Source: CAG-390 sp003523225
GTDB lineage: Bacteria > Bacillota > Clostridia > Oscillospirales > CAG-272
DNA length: 64,000 bases
Assembly (NCBI GenBank): GCA_902461815.1
Contig: CABPZE010000009.1
Span: forward strand, 1-64,000
Direction of reading: 5' to 3'
A model generated the notes under the pieces. It worked only from the letters and a program-made list of their open reading frames with translations. It was not told the origin of the DNA and did no database searches. The position numbers and the translations under genes are program-made. Of this stretch, positions 33,203 to 41,908 are shown piece after piece. Every line of letters begins with the position of its first letter. The stretch's first letter is position 1.

Positions 33203-33246
33203 ACACCGCTGCATGACCGTAAAACGGTCATGCAGCGGTGTTTTTT
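33203..33246. terminator. Strong bidirectional terminator
   Basis: An 18-bp perfect stem, acaccgctgcatgaccgt with its complement at 33224-33241, flanked by T-runs in both directions. It ends the HTH gene on the plus strand and the endonuclease/phosphatase gene on the minus strand. Confidence 0.92.
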
Positions 33247-33268
33247 ACCTGCCGTGATCCGGCTCTGT

Positions 33269-34363
33269 TTATTTCAACCTGAACTGAAGCACCACCGGTC
33301 CGTGGTCCGAATACGCAAATCCGGTATAAATGTTACTTACGGAAACAGCCTCAACATTGTCGCTGACCAGAAAGCCGTCCACTATTATTGTGAAATTCCC
33401 TTCCTTGTACGGAATGTCACAGTTTCGGCAGGTGGGGTTATATTCGCCGCCGGAATAATCCGTGCATCTTGAAATGCAGTCAGGAAGCATATCTGCCGGA
33501 AACGGCTGCGCCCATTCAAAGCCTACCGCCCCGTCACCGTTAAGCCGCTCGTTTGAGTCACCGGTGAAATCATGGTTGAAATCCCCGCCGCACACACAGT
33601 AGTTGCCCGCCTCGTATTCCGCCTTCATATCGTCAAACAGCATATTCATCTGAGCCGCGCGTATCTCATCGCTGCCTCCGTATGCCGACATATGCACATT
33701 GTAGATGACCAGCTCAGCTCCTCCCTCCACCGGCACTCTTGACACCGAATAACAGCGGTCGAGGTCAAGGAATTTTCCGAATCCGGTCGATATCGGAAAG
33801 CTTCTTCTCACTGCAGAGGTTATCTTATACCGTCCCAACGTCAGAATTCCCGCATTTGAAGCACCGTGAGGCTCGTTCAACGGAAACATGAGGTATGCTG
33901 AATGATAATTCACCGCGAAAACACTGTTCATTGACGAAAACCGCGACTCCAGCATCGCTCTTTCGTCTATATGAAAGCTCCGCGTGGAATCGGTATCCAC
34001 CTCCTGAAAAAGAATAAAATCAGGAGAAAAGCTCTCCACAGTGTCAGCACCGTCAGCAATGCATTTGCGGACGCTATCCGCACTTTCCGCACGCGACTCT
34101 GTTCCGCCGTCCATGAAAAACGTAAACTCCGGCGTGTACGCGCCAAAGCCCAGATTCTGCGTTATGATAGTGTAGACTTCCCCGGTCTTTACGCTGTCGT
34201 TTGCACCGTTGCCGGTAACCTCCAAAGTAATATTATCATCTATTCTCGAATAGCTGAATACGACATAGCATATGTACACAAGAACAGTGATAAGAATAAG
34301 AGAGACCAATGAAATAAGAGCCGCAAGAAGTATCCTTTCCGGTTTTGATGAAATATGCTTCAT
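33269..34363 (-). CDS. Endonuclease/exonuclease/phosphatase-fold protein, membrane anchored
   Basis: A 364-residue protein with an N-terminal membrane helix (ILLAALISLVSLILITVLVYICYVVF) and an extracellular EEP domain. Visible active-site motifs are ITQNLGFGAYTPEF, LFQEVD (metal Glu), VIYNVHMSAYGG (His), GGDFNHD (Asp/Asn) and SDHGPV (Asp-His). The fold includes DNases, sphingomyelinases and inositol phosphatases; the substrate is unknown, but location outside the membrane argues against DNA repair. A single-gene unit. Confidence 0.87.
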   Translation of the reverse strand: MKHISSKPERILLAALISLVSLILITVLVYICYVVFSYSRIDDNITLEVTGNGANDSVKTGEVYTIITQNLGFGAYTPEFTFFMDGGTESRAESADSVRKCIADGADTVESFSPDFILFQEVDTDSTRSFHIDERAMLESRFSSMNSVFAVNYHSAYLMFPLNEPHGASNAGILTLGRYKITSAVRRSFPISTGFGKFLDLDRCYSVSRVPVEGGAELVIYNVHMSAYGGSDEIRAAQMNMLFDDMKAEYEAGNYCVCGGDFNHDFTGDSNERLNGDGAVGFEWAQPFPADMLPDCISRCTDYSGGEYNPTCRNCDIPYKEGNFTIIVDGFLVSDNVEAVSVSNIYTGFAYSDHGPVVLQFRLK

Positions 34364-34472
34364 GTTATTGACCGTGTCTTTATTGTATTTTGTTCTGCCG
34401 GCTCAAGGCCGTAACTACTGCCAAGAGCCGTATCCGAGTCTGACGCCGGAATGGGTAAGACTGATTCTGAAC

Positions 34473-34505
34473 GGGGTCGGCTCAAAATCTGATTGAGCCG
34501 ACCCC
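34473..34505 (-). terminator. Hairpin after the sugar-ABC ATPase gene
   Basis: A 13-bp perfect stem, ggggtcggctcaa with ttgagccgacccc, and a seven-base loop, 19 bases past the stop of the ATPase gene. No clear T-run follows on either strand, so it may end transcription weakly or protect the 3' end. Confidence 0.6.
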
Positions 34506-34524
34506 GGTTGTTATTATATTAATC

Positions 34525-35637
34525 TCAGTGGATAATGCAGCGCTCGGTGTCCTTATCGAATATGTGCAGACGGCTCATATCAAAGGCAACCTTGATGTTA
34601 TCGCCCGCACGGGTGGTGGAGCGAGAGGAAACGCGTGCGATGAGGTTGGTCTCACCTATGGTGAGGTAGAGATGGATCTCAGCACCCATAAGCTCTGTAA
34701 CATCAACGTAAGCATCTACAACGCTGTCCGGCAGTGCAGCAAGCTGCATGGGAGCGTCGTGAATGCACTCGGGGCGCAGACCGCCGATAACTTCCTGACC
34801 TATGTAATCCTTGAGGTCGGGGTTGTTTGCCTTCTCAGGCGGCAGCTTGATAGACTTGTCCTCAAAGTTGAAGTACACGTCGTCGCCCTTCTTGACCAGC
34901 TTACCGTTGATGAAGTTCATCTGAGGAGTTCCGATAAATCCGGCAACGAAAACGTTGCAGGGCTCATCGTAAAGGGTCTGAGGAGTATCGACCTGCTGGA
35001 TGAGACCGTCCTTCATAACGACGATTCTCGTAGCCATGGTCATAGCCTCGACCTGGTCGTGTGTAACGTAAATAAATGTGGTCTGAACGCTCTGATGCAG
35101 CTTTGTAAGCTCGGTTCTCATCGCGGCACGCAGCTTAGCGTCAAGGTTTGAGAGAGGCTCGTCAAGAAGGAAGACCTTCGGTTTACGAACGATAGCACGT
35201 CCCAGAGCAACACGCTGCTTCTGACCGCCGGACAGAGCCTTCGGCTTTCTGTCGAGCAGGTGAGTGATATCAAGTATACGGGCGGCGTCCTCAACACGTC
35301 TCTTGATCTCTTCCTTCGGTGTCTTAACGAGCTTAAGGCCGAATGCCATGTTCTCAAACACCGTCATGTGAGGATACAGAGCGTAGTTCTGGAACACCAT
35401 CGCTATCTTTCTGTCCTTAGGAGCTACATCGTTGACAAGCTGGTCGCCGATGAAAAGCTCACCCTCGGTGATCTCCTCAAGACCCGCGATCATACGCAGG
35501 GTGGTTGATTTACCGCAGCCGGAAGGACCGACCAGAATCAGAAATTCCTTATCCTTGATATCAAGGTTAAAATCCGATACAGCGGTAACTCCGCCCGGAT
35601 ATTTTTTGTAAATGTGCTTAAGCGATACACTTGCCAT
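34525..35637 (-). CDS. Sugar ABC transporter ATPase, UgpC/MsmX type
   Basis: A 370-residue ABC ATPase. It has Walker A VGPSGCGKSTT (36-46), Q-loop FQNYALYPHMTV, LSGGQKQRVALGRAIV, Walker B VFLLDEPLSNLDAKLR and a C-terminal MalK-type regulatory OB region (about 240-370, with IGGLRPECI). MsmX-type ATPases energise several carbohydrate importers at once. No binding protein or permease is adjacent, so this is probably the cell's shared ATPase. Confidence 0.94.
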   Translation of the reverse strand: MASVSLKHIYKKYPGGVTAVSDFNLDIKDKEFLILVGPSGCGKSTTLRMIAGLEEITEGELFIGDQLVNDVAPKDRKIAMVFQNYALYPHMTVFENMAFGLKLVKTPKEEIKRRVEDAARILDITHLLDRKPKALSGGQKQRVALGRAIVRKPKVFLLDEPLSNLDAKLRAAMRTELTKLHQSVQTTFIYVTHDQVEAMTMATRIVVMKDGLIQQVDTPQTLYDEPCNVFVAGFIGTPQMNFINGKLVKKGDDVYFNFEDKSIKLPPEKANNPDLKDYIGQEVIGGLRPECIHDAPMQLAALPDSVVDAYVDVTELMGAEIHLYLTIGETNLIARVSSRSTTRAGDNIKVAFDMSRLHIFDKDTERCIIH

Positions 35638-35894
35638 AGGGTGTGCTTCCTCCTTGAAATTAGAATCGTTTTATCGCCGATTCCGACTATTATTCTGTAC
35701 TACAATATTGTATCAAATTTTCGTGAAAAATGATAGAGTCTTATTCCCCAAAATTTCAGGTTCAAAATTGTGCACCTTGTACAATTTTCTGTTTTTTAAC
35801 CTCAAAGTGCGGCGTTTTGATGTTTTTTTGACCCGCCGGATGTGAACTTATAGTTACCTTCGGGGTAATAATCGGGCAATAAGCGCAAGCCTCA

Positions 35895-38063
35895 TCAGCC
35901 CTCGCCCTCACCGAGCTTCATTGTAAGCCCTATGCGGTGACGCGCCGTATCCACCGACAGCACCTTGACTTTTACAATATCTCCGACCGAAAGCACCTCG
36001 GCGGGATGCTTTATGTATCTGTCGCATATCTGGGAGATGTGTACCAACCCGTCCTGATGCACACCGATGTCAACAAAAGCGCCGAAATCTATTACATTGC
36101 GGACTGTTCCGGTAAGAATCATTCCCTCCTTGAGCGACGTGATATCCAACACATCGTCGCGCAGCACCGGAGCCGGGAAGCTGTCGCGTACGTCGCGTCC
36201 GGGCTTTTCAAGCTCTGAAATAATATCGCAAAGAGTCGGCTCGCCGACGCCTATCTCAGAGGCGACCTTGGCTTTTCCCTTCTCCGCCACCTTTTTGCCG
36301 AGCAGCTTGAGTCCGCCGGAGCGTATCTCCTCCTCGTCAAATCCGAACATACCGAGCAGCTTGTGCGCCGCCTCGTAGGATTCGGGGTGGACACCGGTAG
36401 AATCCAGCACCTCGTCCGAGCCTGAAACGCGCAGAAATCCTGCCGACTGCTCGTAAGCCTTGCTTCCAAGCCGCGGTACCTTAAGTAGCTCGGCGCGGCT
36501 CAGGAACTCTCCGTTTGCCTCACGGTACTTGACAATATTCTTTGCCACCGGAGCGCTGATACCGGAAACATATGAAAGCAGTGAGTAGGAAGCGGTGTTG
36601 AGGTCGATGCCGACCGAGTTGACGCAGTCCTCGACCACACCGGTAAGCGCCTCGTCAAGCCGCGCCTGCTTCATGTCGTGCTGATACTGCCCCACTCCGA
36701 CAGACTTCGGGTCTATCTTCACAAGCTCGGCAAGCGGGTCCTGCAAGCGGCGCGCGATCGACACCGCCGAACGCTGTGTTACGTCAAAATCGGGAAATTC
36801 CTCGGCTCCGAGCTTTGACGCCGAATAAACCGACGCCCCCGCCTCGCTCACCATAATATATTTGCAGTCTCCGGGAGTTTCCCTGAGCAGTCCGGCAATG
36901 AATATCTCGCTTTCCTTTGACGCAGTGCCGTTGCCTATGGCAATTACGTTCACGCCGTATTTGCGTATAAGGCCGGATACCACGCGGGAGCTTTCCGCAA
37001 TGCGCTCCTGCGGCTTTGTGGGATAAATGACCGCAGTGTCAATGACCTTTCCGGTCTTATCCACCACTGCCAGCTTGCACCCGGTGCGGTATCCGGGGTC
37101 AAAGCCCATAACCGTTTTGCCGCGCAGAGGCGGAGACATCAGAAGATGCCTTAGATTGTCCTCAAACACCTTCAGCGCACCCTCGCTGGCTTTGTCGGTC
37201 AGGTCGTTTCTTATCTCCCGCTCCACGGAAGGAGCAATAAGACGTGTGTAGCTGTCGTCGATCGCCGCTTTGACGTAATCCCTCGCCGGACTCTCTCCGG
37301 ACGTGAGGAATTTACGGTACAGATAGCTCATCACAAGCTCTCCGCCCGGCTCTATGCTGACCTTAAGGAAGCCTTCCTTTTCGCCGCGGTTGACGGCAAG
37401 CACACGATGTCCGGCAATCTTTTTGACGCGCTCGGAGAAGTCGTAGTACTGCGCGTACACCGAATCCTCCTCCTTTGCCGCCTTTGAAACCAGAATACCG
37501 TGCTCGGCGGTCAGAGTTCTCACTCCCTTGCGGCAGTCGGCGTTGTCTGAAATGCTTTCGGCTATGATATCAAGCGCCCCGGCTATTGCCTCGTCGGCGC
37601 TCGCCACGCCCTTTTCCTCATTTATGTATTCAGCCGCCGCTTCGGGAATAGCCGGATCATAGGATTCCTTCTGCGCAAAGATAAGCTCAGCCAACGGTTC
37701 AAGTCCCTTTTCTCTCGCCACCGACGCACGCGTTTTTCTCTTGGGACGGTACGGACGGTAGATGTCGTCTACCTCGGTAAGAGTCTTTGCCGCGTCGATA
37801 GCACGCTCAAGCTCCGGCGTCAGCTTTTCCTGCGCGGCAATAAGAGCCTTGACCTCCTCGCGCCGCTTTTCAATACTGCGCAGATAGTTAAGCCTGTCAA
37901 ATAGGTCTCTCAGCACCGTGTCGTCAAGCGAACCTGTCACTTCCTTGCGGTAACGCGCGATAAATGGGATGGTGTTGCCCTCGTCTATAAGCGCAACCGT
38001 TTTCCTTACCTGCTCAACTCCAAGTCCCAGCTCTTCGGCAAGGACTGCTTCAATATCGATCAT
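35895..38063 (-). CDS. tex: Tex-family RNA-binding transcription accessory protein
   Basis: A 722-residue Tex/YhgF protein, the usual length. The N-terminal helical domain includes IPFIARYRKEVTGSLDDT. A YqgF-like RNase H fold (MGFDPGYRTGCKLAVVD, VIAIGNGTASKESE) is followed by helix-hairpin-helix repeats (CVNSVGIDLNTASYSLLSYVSGI, LLKVPRLGSKAYEQSAGFLRV). A C-terminal S1 RNA-binding domain (GMILTGTVRNVIDFGAFVDIGVHQDGLVHIS) completes it. Tex binds nucleic acid and affects transcription and toxin expression in several bacteria. It is a single gene. Confidence 0.96.
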   Translation of the reverse strand: MIDIEAVLAEELGLGVEQVRKTVALIDEGNTIPFIARYRKEVTGSLDDTVLRDLFDRLNYLRSIEKRREEVKALIAAQEKLTPELERAIDAAKTLTEVDDIYRPYRPKRKTRASVAREKGLEPLAELIFAQKESYDPAIPEAAAEYINEEKGVASADEAIAGALDIIAESISDNADCRKGVRTLTAEHGILVSKAAKEEDSVYAQYYDFSERVKKIAGHRVLAVNRGEKEGFLKVSIEPGGELVMSYLYRKFLTSGESPARDYVKAAIDDSYTRLIAPSVEREIRNDLTDKASEGALKVFEDNLRHLLMSPPLRGKTVMGFDPGYRTGCKLAVVDKTGKVIDTAVIYPTKPQERIAESSRVVSGLIRKYGVNVIAIGNGTASKESEIFIAGLLRETPGDCKYIMVSEAGASVYSASKLGAEEFPDFDVTQRSAVSIARRLQDPLAELVKIDPKSVGVGQYQHDMKQARLDEALTGVVEDCVNSVGIDLNTASYSLLSYVSGISAPVAKNIVKYREANGEFLSRAELLKVPRLGSKAYEQSAGFLRVSGSDEVLDSTGVHPESYEAAHKLLGMFGFDEEEIRSGGLKLLGKKVAEKGKAKVASEIGVGEPTLCDIISELEKPGRDVRDSFPAPVLRDDVLDITSLKEGMILTGTVRNVIDFGAFVDIGVHQDGLVHISQICDRYIKHPAEVLSVGDIVKVKVLSVDTARHRIGLTMKLGEGEG

Positions 38064-38115
38064 TATTCTGTCTGCCTTTCAATTTTCTTTGTGTACGGTC
38101 ATTTGTATCATTCAA

Positions 38116-38832
38116 TCATTCAAGCCCCGACGCCGTTCTGAGCGCCGCCACCTCGTCGGAGGTAAGATAGCGAACTTCTCCGCGACCGAGCGCAGGATCG
38201 AGTGCCAAAGGACCAAAGCTGATCCGCTCGAGCGCAGTGATCTCATTCCCCACCGCGCCGAACATCTGCTTTATCTGATGGTACTTTCCTTCATGTATCG
38301 TTATAAGCCCCGTGAAGTCGCTCTCGCGCTTGACAAGGCAAGGAGCGGTCAGATACCCGCCCTCAATGTAAACTCCGTTCTGAAGCCTCACGGCAGCCTC
38401 GTCGTCAAGCGGCTTTGCCGAGGTGTACCGGTAGGTCTTGTCCACATGCCGCGCCGGGGACAAAAGCCGGTGGGAAAGCTCGCCGTCATCGGTCAGCAGC
38501 ATCAGCCCGACTGTGTATTTGTCAAGTCTGCCGCACGGAAATACCCGCGTCCGGTCGCGCTCCTCGCACAGCTCGGTAACAACGGGGCAGCCGTCCCGCC
38601 TGTCCTCCGTTGCGCTGACATATTCCTCGGGCTTGTTGAGCATAATGTAAACGTGTTCCCGCCATTCTATCTCAGCACCGCGCCGCGTAACACGGCTTAT
38701 CCCCGGTTTTACCTCGTCATCGGAGCGGCGCGCGGGTATTCCGTCAATGAGGATAAGCCCAGAGCGCACCTCGCGCGCCCAGTCGCGGCGCGAGCATTCG
38801 CCCGCCGCCGACAGATATTTGTCAAGCCGCAT
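38116..38832 (-). CDS. RsuA/RluB-type pseudouridine synthase
   Basis: About 238 residues from MRLDKYLSAAGECSRR, preceded by an AAAGGA site; the ATG at 38880 overlaps the small membrane ORF. The N-terminal S4 domain is followed by the catalytic core with CGRLDKYTVGLMLLTDDGELSHRLL, where the Asp of RLDKYTVG is the catalytic aspartate. HEGKYHQIKQMFGAVG also fits the RsuA group. It makes pseudouridine in 16S or 23S rRNA; which position cannot be told. Confidence 0.92.
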   Translation of the reverse strand: MRLDKYLSAAGECSRRDWAREVRSGLILIDGIPARRSDDEVKPGISRVTRRGAEIEWREHVYIMLNKPEEYVSATEDRRDGCPVVTELCEERDRTRVFPCGRLDKYTVGLMLLTDDGELSHRLLSPARHVDKTYRYTSAKPLDDEAAVRLQNGVYIEGGYLTAPCLVKRESDFTGLITIHEGKYHQIKQMFGAVGNEITALERISFGPLALDPALGRGEVRYLTSDEVAALRTASGLE

Positions 38833-38876
38833 ACCGCGCCGTCCTTTCCGCATCACAAAAAATGCCCCACCTTGCG

Positions 38877-38966
38877 TCACAGCGTAAACAGTATCACCGC
38901 AACACAGCCGAAAAGCAGCAGTCCAAGCCCCAGACCGATCAAAAAATCACGGGTCCTTCCGCTCAT
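38877..38966 (-). CDS. 29-residue single-helix membrane peptide
   Basis: A short frame with ATG nine bases after GGAGG. The product starts MSGRTRDFLIG and continues as one hydrophobic helix (LGLGLLLFGCVAVILFTL), with a basic N-terminus that predicts an N-in orientation. It is 44 bases upstream of the pseudouridine synthase start on the same strand. I know no family. The good ribosome binding site plus a clean positive-then-hydrophobic layout make it a plausible small membrane protein. Confidence 0.5.
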   Translation of the reverse strand: MSGRTRDFLIGLGLGLLLFGCVAVILFTL

Positions 38967-39220
38967 TCCGAATCACCTCCGCATTTTTAGTATGCGCAGA
39001 AAACGGAATATTACTTCATAACCTATTACATTATATCATCAATCCGCCCACGTTTCAAGTGAAAACGCACGAAAAAGCGAATACAAAATATATTTCGCCG
39101 AATCTCAGCTGAAAACGAAAAAATGTTTACCCACGGTCTGGATGCAGAACACGGTCATGCGCGTTCAAAAGCATACAAACAAGATTTTTCGGATCATTCG
39201 TGTTTTTTTCTCAAAACCTA
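38967..39220. other. Intergenic stretch without recognisable gene
   Basis: AT-rich; no gene, hairpin terminator or RNA recognised before the metal-operon promoter. Confidence 0.6.
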
Positions 39221-39249
39221 TTGACAAAAACATTTGAACGTGCTATCAT
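39221..39249 (+). promoter_or_regulatory. Promoter of the zinc/cadmium efflux operon
   Basis: TTGACA (39221-39226), 17 bases, TATCAT (39244-39249), directly followed by the operator dyad. Confidence 0.85.
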
Positions 39250-39251
39250 AT

Positions 39252-39295
39252 GAGCGTTGATTCAATTGAACGTCTGTTCAATTGAATCAACGCTC
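39252..39295. promoter_or_regulatory. Operator of the ArsR/SmtB-type repressor
   Basis: A perfect inverted repeat with 20-bp arms around a gtct centre. Each arm contains ttcaattgaa, itself palindromic. The central TTGAAC-4-GTTCAA matches the TGAAC/GTTCA core of SmtB/CzrA operators. Its place just after the -10 box would block transcription initiation when the repressor is metal-free. The length suggests room for two dimers. Confidence 0.88.
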
Positions 39296-39330
39296 AATTT
39301 TCTGATCTACACAACGGAGGTATAAATTCC

Positions 39331-39678
39331 ATGAACTCACCGACTCACGAACATGACCGGTGTCTGCATTCCGAAGCGTCTCCGGCATCCGAAGAAATGC
39401 TGTGCGACCTTGCCGACCTGTTCAAGATCTTCGGAGACACGACCCGCCTGCGTATTCTGTTTGCACTTCTTGACACAGAAATGTGCGTCATGCACATCTC
39501 CGAGCGTCTTGGCATGACCTCATCGGCGATCTCGCACCAGCTCAAGGTGCTTAAGGACAACAATCTTGTTGCCTGTCGCCGCGAGGGTAAAACGATCTTC
39601 TATTACCTTGCCGACGATCACGTTCACACCATCGTCGCGCAGGGGTATGAGCATCTTAAAGAAAAGGAAGGAACCTAA
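39331..39678 (+). CDS. ArsR/SmtB-family zinc-sensing repressor
   Basis: A 115-residue winged-helix repressor. The core is LADLFKIFGDTTRLRILFALL, the recognition helix MTSSAISHQLKVLKDNNLV and the wing REGKTIFYYL. The C-terminal helix carries the full alpha-5 metal site D-x-H-x10-H-x2-E (in DDHVHTIVAQGYEHLKE), the SmtB/CzrA pattern for Zn(II). The alpha-3 site reads MCVMH, not the CadC ELCVCD, so zinc or cobalt is a likelier inducer than cadmium or lead. The His/Cys-rich N-terminus (HEHDRCLH) may also bind metal. First gene of the operon. Confidence 0.93.
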   Translation: MNSPTHEHDRCLHSEASPASEEMLCDLADLFKIFGDTTRLRILFALLDTEMCVMHISERLGMTSSAISHQLKVLKDNNLVACRREGKTIFYYLADDHVHTIVAQGYEHLKEKEGT

Positions 39679-39680
39679 AA

Positions 39681-39899
39681 ATGAAAAAGACATACCGGCT
39701 TGAAAATCTGGACTGCGCAGCGTGCGCCGCAAAAATGGAGGCGGCGATCTCAAAGCTCGACGGAGTTGAATCCGTCTCAGTAAACTTTATCATGCAGAAG
39801 CTGACGCTTGAAGCGCCCGACGAGCGTTTTGACGATATAATGAAAAAAGCCGTTAAGCTGTGCCGCCGCGTTGAGCCCGACATGGAGATCATTTTCTGA
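39681..39899 (+). CDS. Free-standing heavy-metal-associated (HMA) domain protein
   Basis: A 72-residue ferredoxin-like metallochaperone domain: YRLENLDCAACAAKMEAAISKLDGVESVSVNFIMQKLTLE. The CAAC pair preceded by Asp (DCAAC) is the Zn/Cd/Pb form of the metal loop, whereas copper chaperones usually have MxCxxC. It starts two bases after the repressor stop. The next gene, an ATPase, lacks its usual N-terminal HMA, so this protein probably supplies that function in trans. Confidence 0.93.
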   Translation: MKKTYRLENLDCAACAAKMEAAISKLDGVESVSVNFIMQKLTLEAPDERFDDIMKKAVKLCRRVEPDMEIIF

Positions 39900-39913
39900 G
39901 GGAAACTCACGAC

Positions 39914-41788
39914 ATGAAATTCTATAAAGAAATGACGCGCCGGCAAAGGCGCGTGCTGTGGCGCATTTTTATTTCCGCAGTGCTTTTCATAATTGCTCTG
40001 CCGTTGCCCCTTGACGGGCTGTGGCTGTTGCTTGCTTTTCTTCCCTCTTACGTCGTAATAGGATATGACGTGGTGTATAGCGCGGTGCGCAATATTTTTC
40101 GCGGTCAGCTTCTGGACGAGCAATTTCTCATGACGCTTGCCACGGTCGGCGCGTTTGCCACGGGAGAATACAAAGAGGCTGTAGCCGTCATGCTCTTTTA
40201 TCAGGTCGGCGAGCTGTTCCAGAGCATTGCTGTCGGCAAAAGCCGCAAAAGCATATCCAACCTCATGAACATACGCCCGGACTCGGCGTGCGTCATACGC
40301 GGCGACGCGGAGCTTACCGTATCCCCCGATGAGGTGGAGGTAGGAGAAACAATACTCATACGTCCGGGCGAAAGAGTTCCCCTTGACGGAACTGTAACGG
40401 ACGGCGCAAGCTCTGTTGACCTTTCCGCGCTGACCGGAGAAAGTCTCCCGAAGGAGGTTAAGGCGCAAGACCGCGTGCTCAGCGGCTCTGTCAACCTCTC
40501 AGGAGTCCTGCGCGTGCGCGTTGAACAGCCCTACGGAAAAAGCACCGTATCAAAGATCCTCGATCTTGTAGAAAACTCAGCCGCAAAAAAAGCAAAAGCC
40601 GAAAATTTCATTACCAGATTCGCACGTATTTATACCCCGGCGGTGGTTGCGGGCGCTCTTATTCTGGCGTTTCTGCCGCCGCTGATATTAAAGCAATCCT
40701 TTACCGTGTGGATCCAGCGCGCACTCACCCTGTTGGTCGTATCCTGCCCCTGCGCACTCGTTATTTCGATCCCGCTGTCTTTCTTCGGCGGCATCGGACG
40801 CGCCTCGCGTGAGGGAATACTCATCAAAGGAGCAAACTACCTTGAGCTGCTTTCGGGACTCAACACCGCGGTTTTTGATAAGACCGGAACGCTCACACGC
40901 GGCAGCTTCAGGGTTACCGGAATATACCCCGAAAACGGAATAAGCAGCGACGAGCTGTCCGGCATTGCCGCAGCAGCCGAATATTTTTCGTCTCATCCGA
41001 TCGCCGCGGCTCTGCGCGCCGCCTGTCCGGAAGGATTCAGTGAAAAACGCCCGTCGGACGTTACCGAACACGCCGGAGAAGGAATAGAAACGCTTATTGA
41101 CGGCGAGACTGTTTATGTCGGCAACGACAAGCTGATGCTCCGCGCGGGTGTTGCGCCCGCAGAGACGGAAACCATTGGCACGATTATACACGCAGCCAAA
41201 AACGGAAGCTACCTCGGATATATGATCATTTCCGACGAGCCTAAGCCGGATGCTGCCGAGGCAATAGCCAGACTCAAAGCGCTCGGAGTGAAAAAGACCG
41301 TAATGCTCACCGGAGACCGCCACGAGACGGCGGAGGCGGTCGGCAAGGCGTTGAGCGTTGACGACATAAAAAGCGAGCTTTTGCCGGCGGATAAGGTAAG
41401 CGCCGTCGAAGAATTGCTTTCAGACCCGCATTCCTCTCCCCTTGCCTTCTGTGGCGACGGGATCAACGACGCTCCGGTGCTCTCACGAGCCGACGTCGGG
41501 ATAGCAATGGGCGCGCTGGGCAGCGACGCCGCCATCGAGGCGGCGGACATAGTGCTGATGGACGACAGCCCATCAAAGATCGCCCGTGCGGTGGAGCTGT
41601 CCCGAATGACCATGCGCATCGTACACGAAAATATCTTCTTTTCCCTTGCGGTAAAAGCAATCGTGCTAATTCTCACGGCAATTGGTCTTACCGGAATGTG
41701 GCTCGCCGTCTTCGCCGACGTCGGCGTAATGGTCATCGCAATACTCAACTCAATGAGAACGCTTGCTTATAAAAACACCAAAGCATAA
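39914..41788 (+). CDS. P1B-type zinc/cadmium-transporting ATPase (CadA/ZntA-like)
   Basis: A 624-residue ATP-driven metal exporter. The N-terminus starts directly with membrane helices and no HMA domain. In order: actuator motif TGES (LSALTGESLPKE), the transmembrane metal site CPC (VVSCPCALVISIPL), the phosphorylated Asp in FDKTGTLT, the nucleotide-binding SSHPIAAAL and the hinge GDGINDAPVLS. The CPC plus a C-terminal DVGVM (Asp) site is the P1B-2 pattern for Zn, Cd and Pb. It exports metal from the cytoplasm under control of the repressor two genes upstream. Confidence 0.96.
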   Translation: MKFYKEMTRRQRRVLWRIFISAVLFIIALPLPLDGLWLLLAFLPSYVVIGYDVVYSAVRNIFRGQLLDEQFLMTLATVGAFATGEYKEAVAVMLFYQVGELFQSIAVGKSRKSISNLMNIRPDSACVIRGDAELTVSPDEVEVGETILIRPGERVPLDGTVTDGASSVDLSALTGESLPKEVKAQDRVLSGSVNLSGVLRVRVEQPYGKSTVSKILDLVENSAAKKAKAENFITRFARIYTPAVVAGALILAFLPPLILKQSFTVWIQRALTLLVVSCPCALVISIPLSFFGGIGRASREGILIKGANYLELLSGLNTAVFDKTGTLTRGSFRVTGIYPENGISSDELSGIAAAAEYFSSHPIAAALRAACPEGFSEKRPSDVTEHAGEGIETLIDGETVYVGNDKLMLRAGVAPAETETIGTIIHAAKNGSYLGYMIISDEPKPDAAEAIARLKALGVKKTVMLTGDRHETAEAVGKALSVDDIKSELLPADKVSAVEELLSDPHSSPLAFCGDGINDAPVLSRADVGIAMGALGSDAAIEAADIVLMDDSPSKIARAVELSRMTMRIVHENIFFSLAVKAIVLILTAIGLTGMWLAVFADVGVMVIAILNSMRTLAYKNTKA

Positions 41789-41802
41789 TAAAAACATTAT
41801 AA

Positions 41803-41850
41803 AAACATCACCCGCCGGAATCAGAAAGCTTCCGGCGGGTGATGTTTTAT
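41803..41850 (+). terminator. Terminator of the metal-efflux operon
   Basis: aaacatcacccgccggaa (41803-41820) pairs perfectly with 41830-41847, and T-rich sequence follows. The minus strand also has a T-run, so it can serve the convergent heat-shock operon. Confidence 0.9.
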
Positions 41851-41908
41851 ATTTTTTATACTCTGTATGCCGCAGAACTTTTTGCGGCATCTGTGTTTTT
41901 TCAATTGT

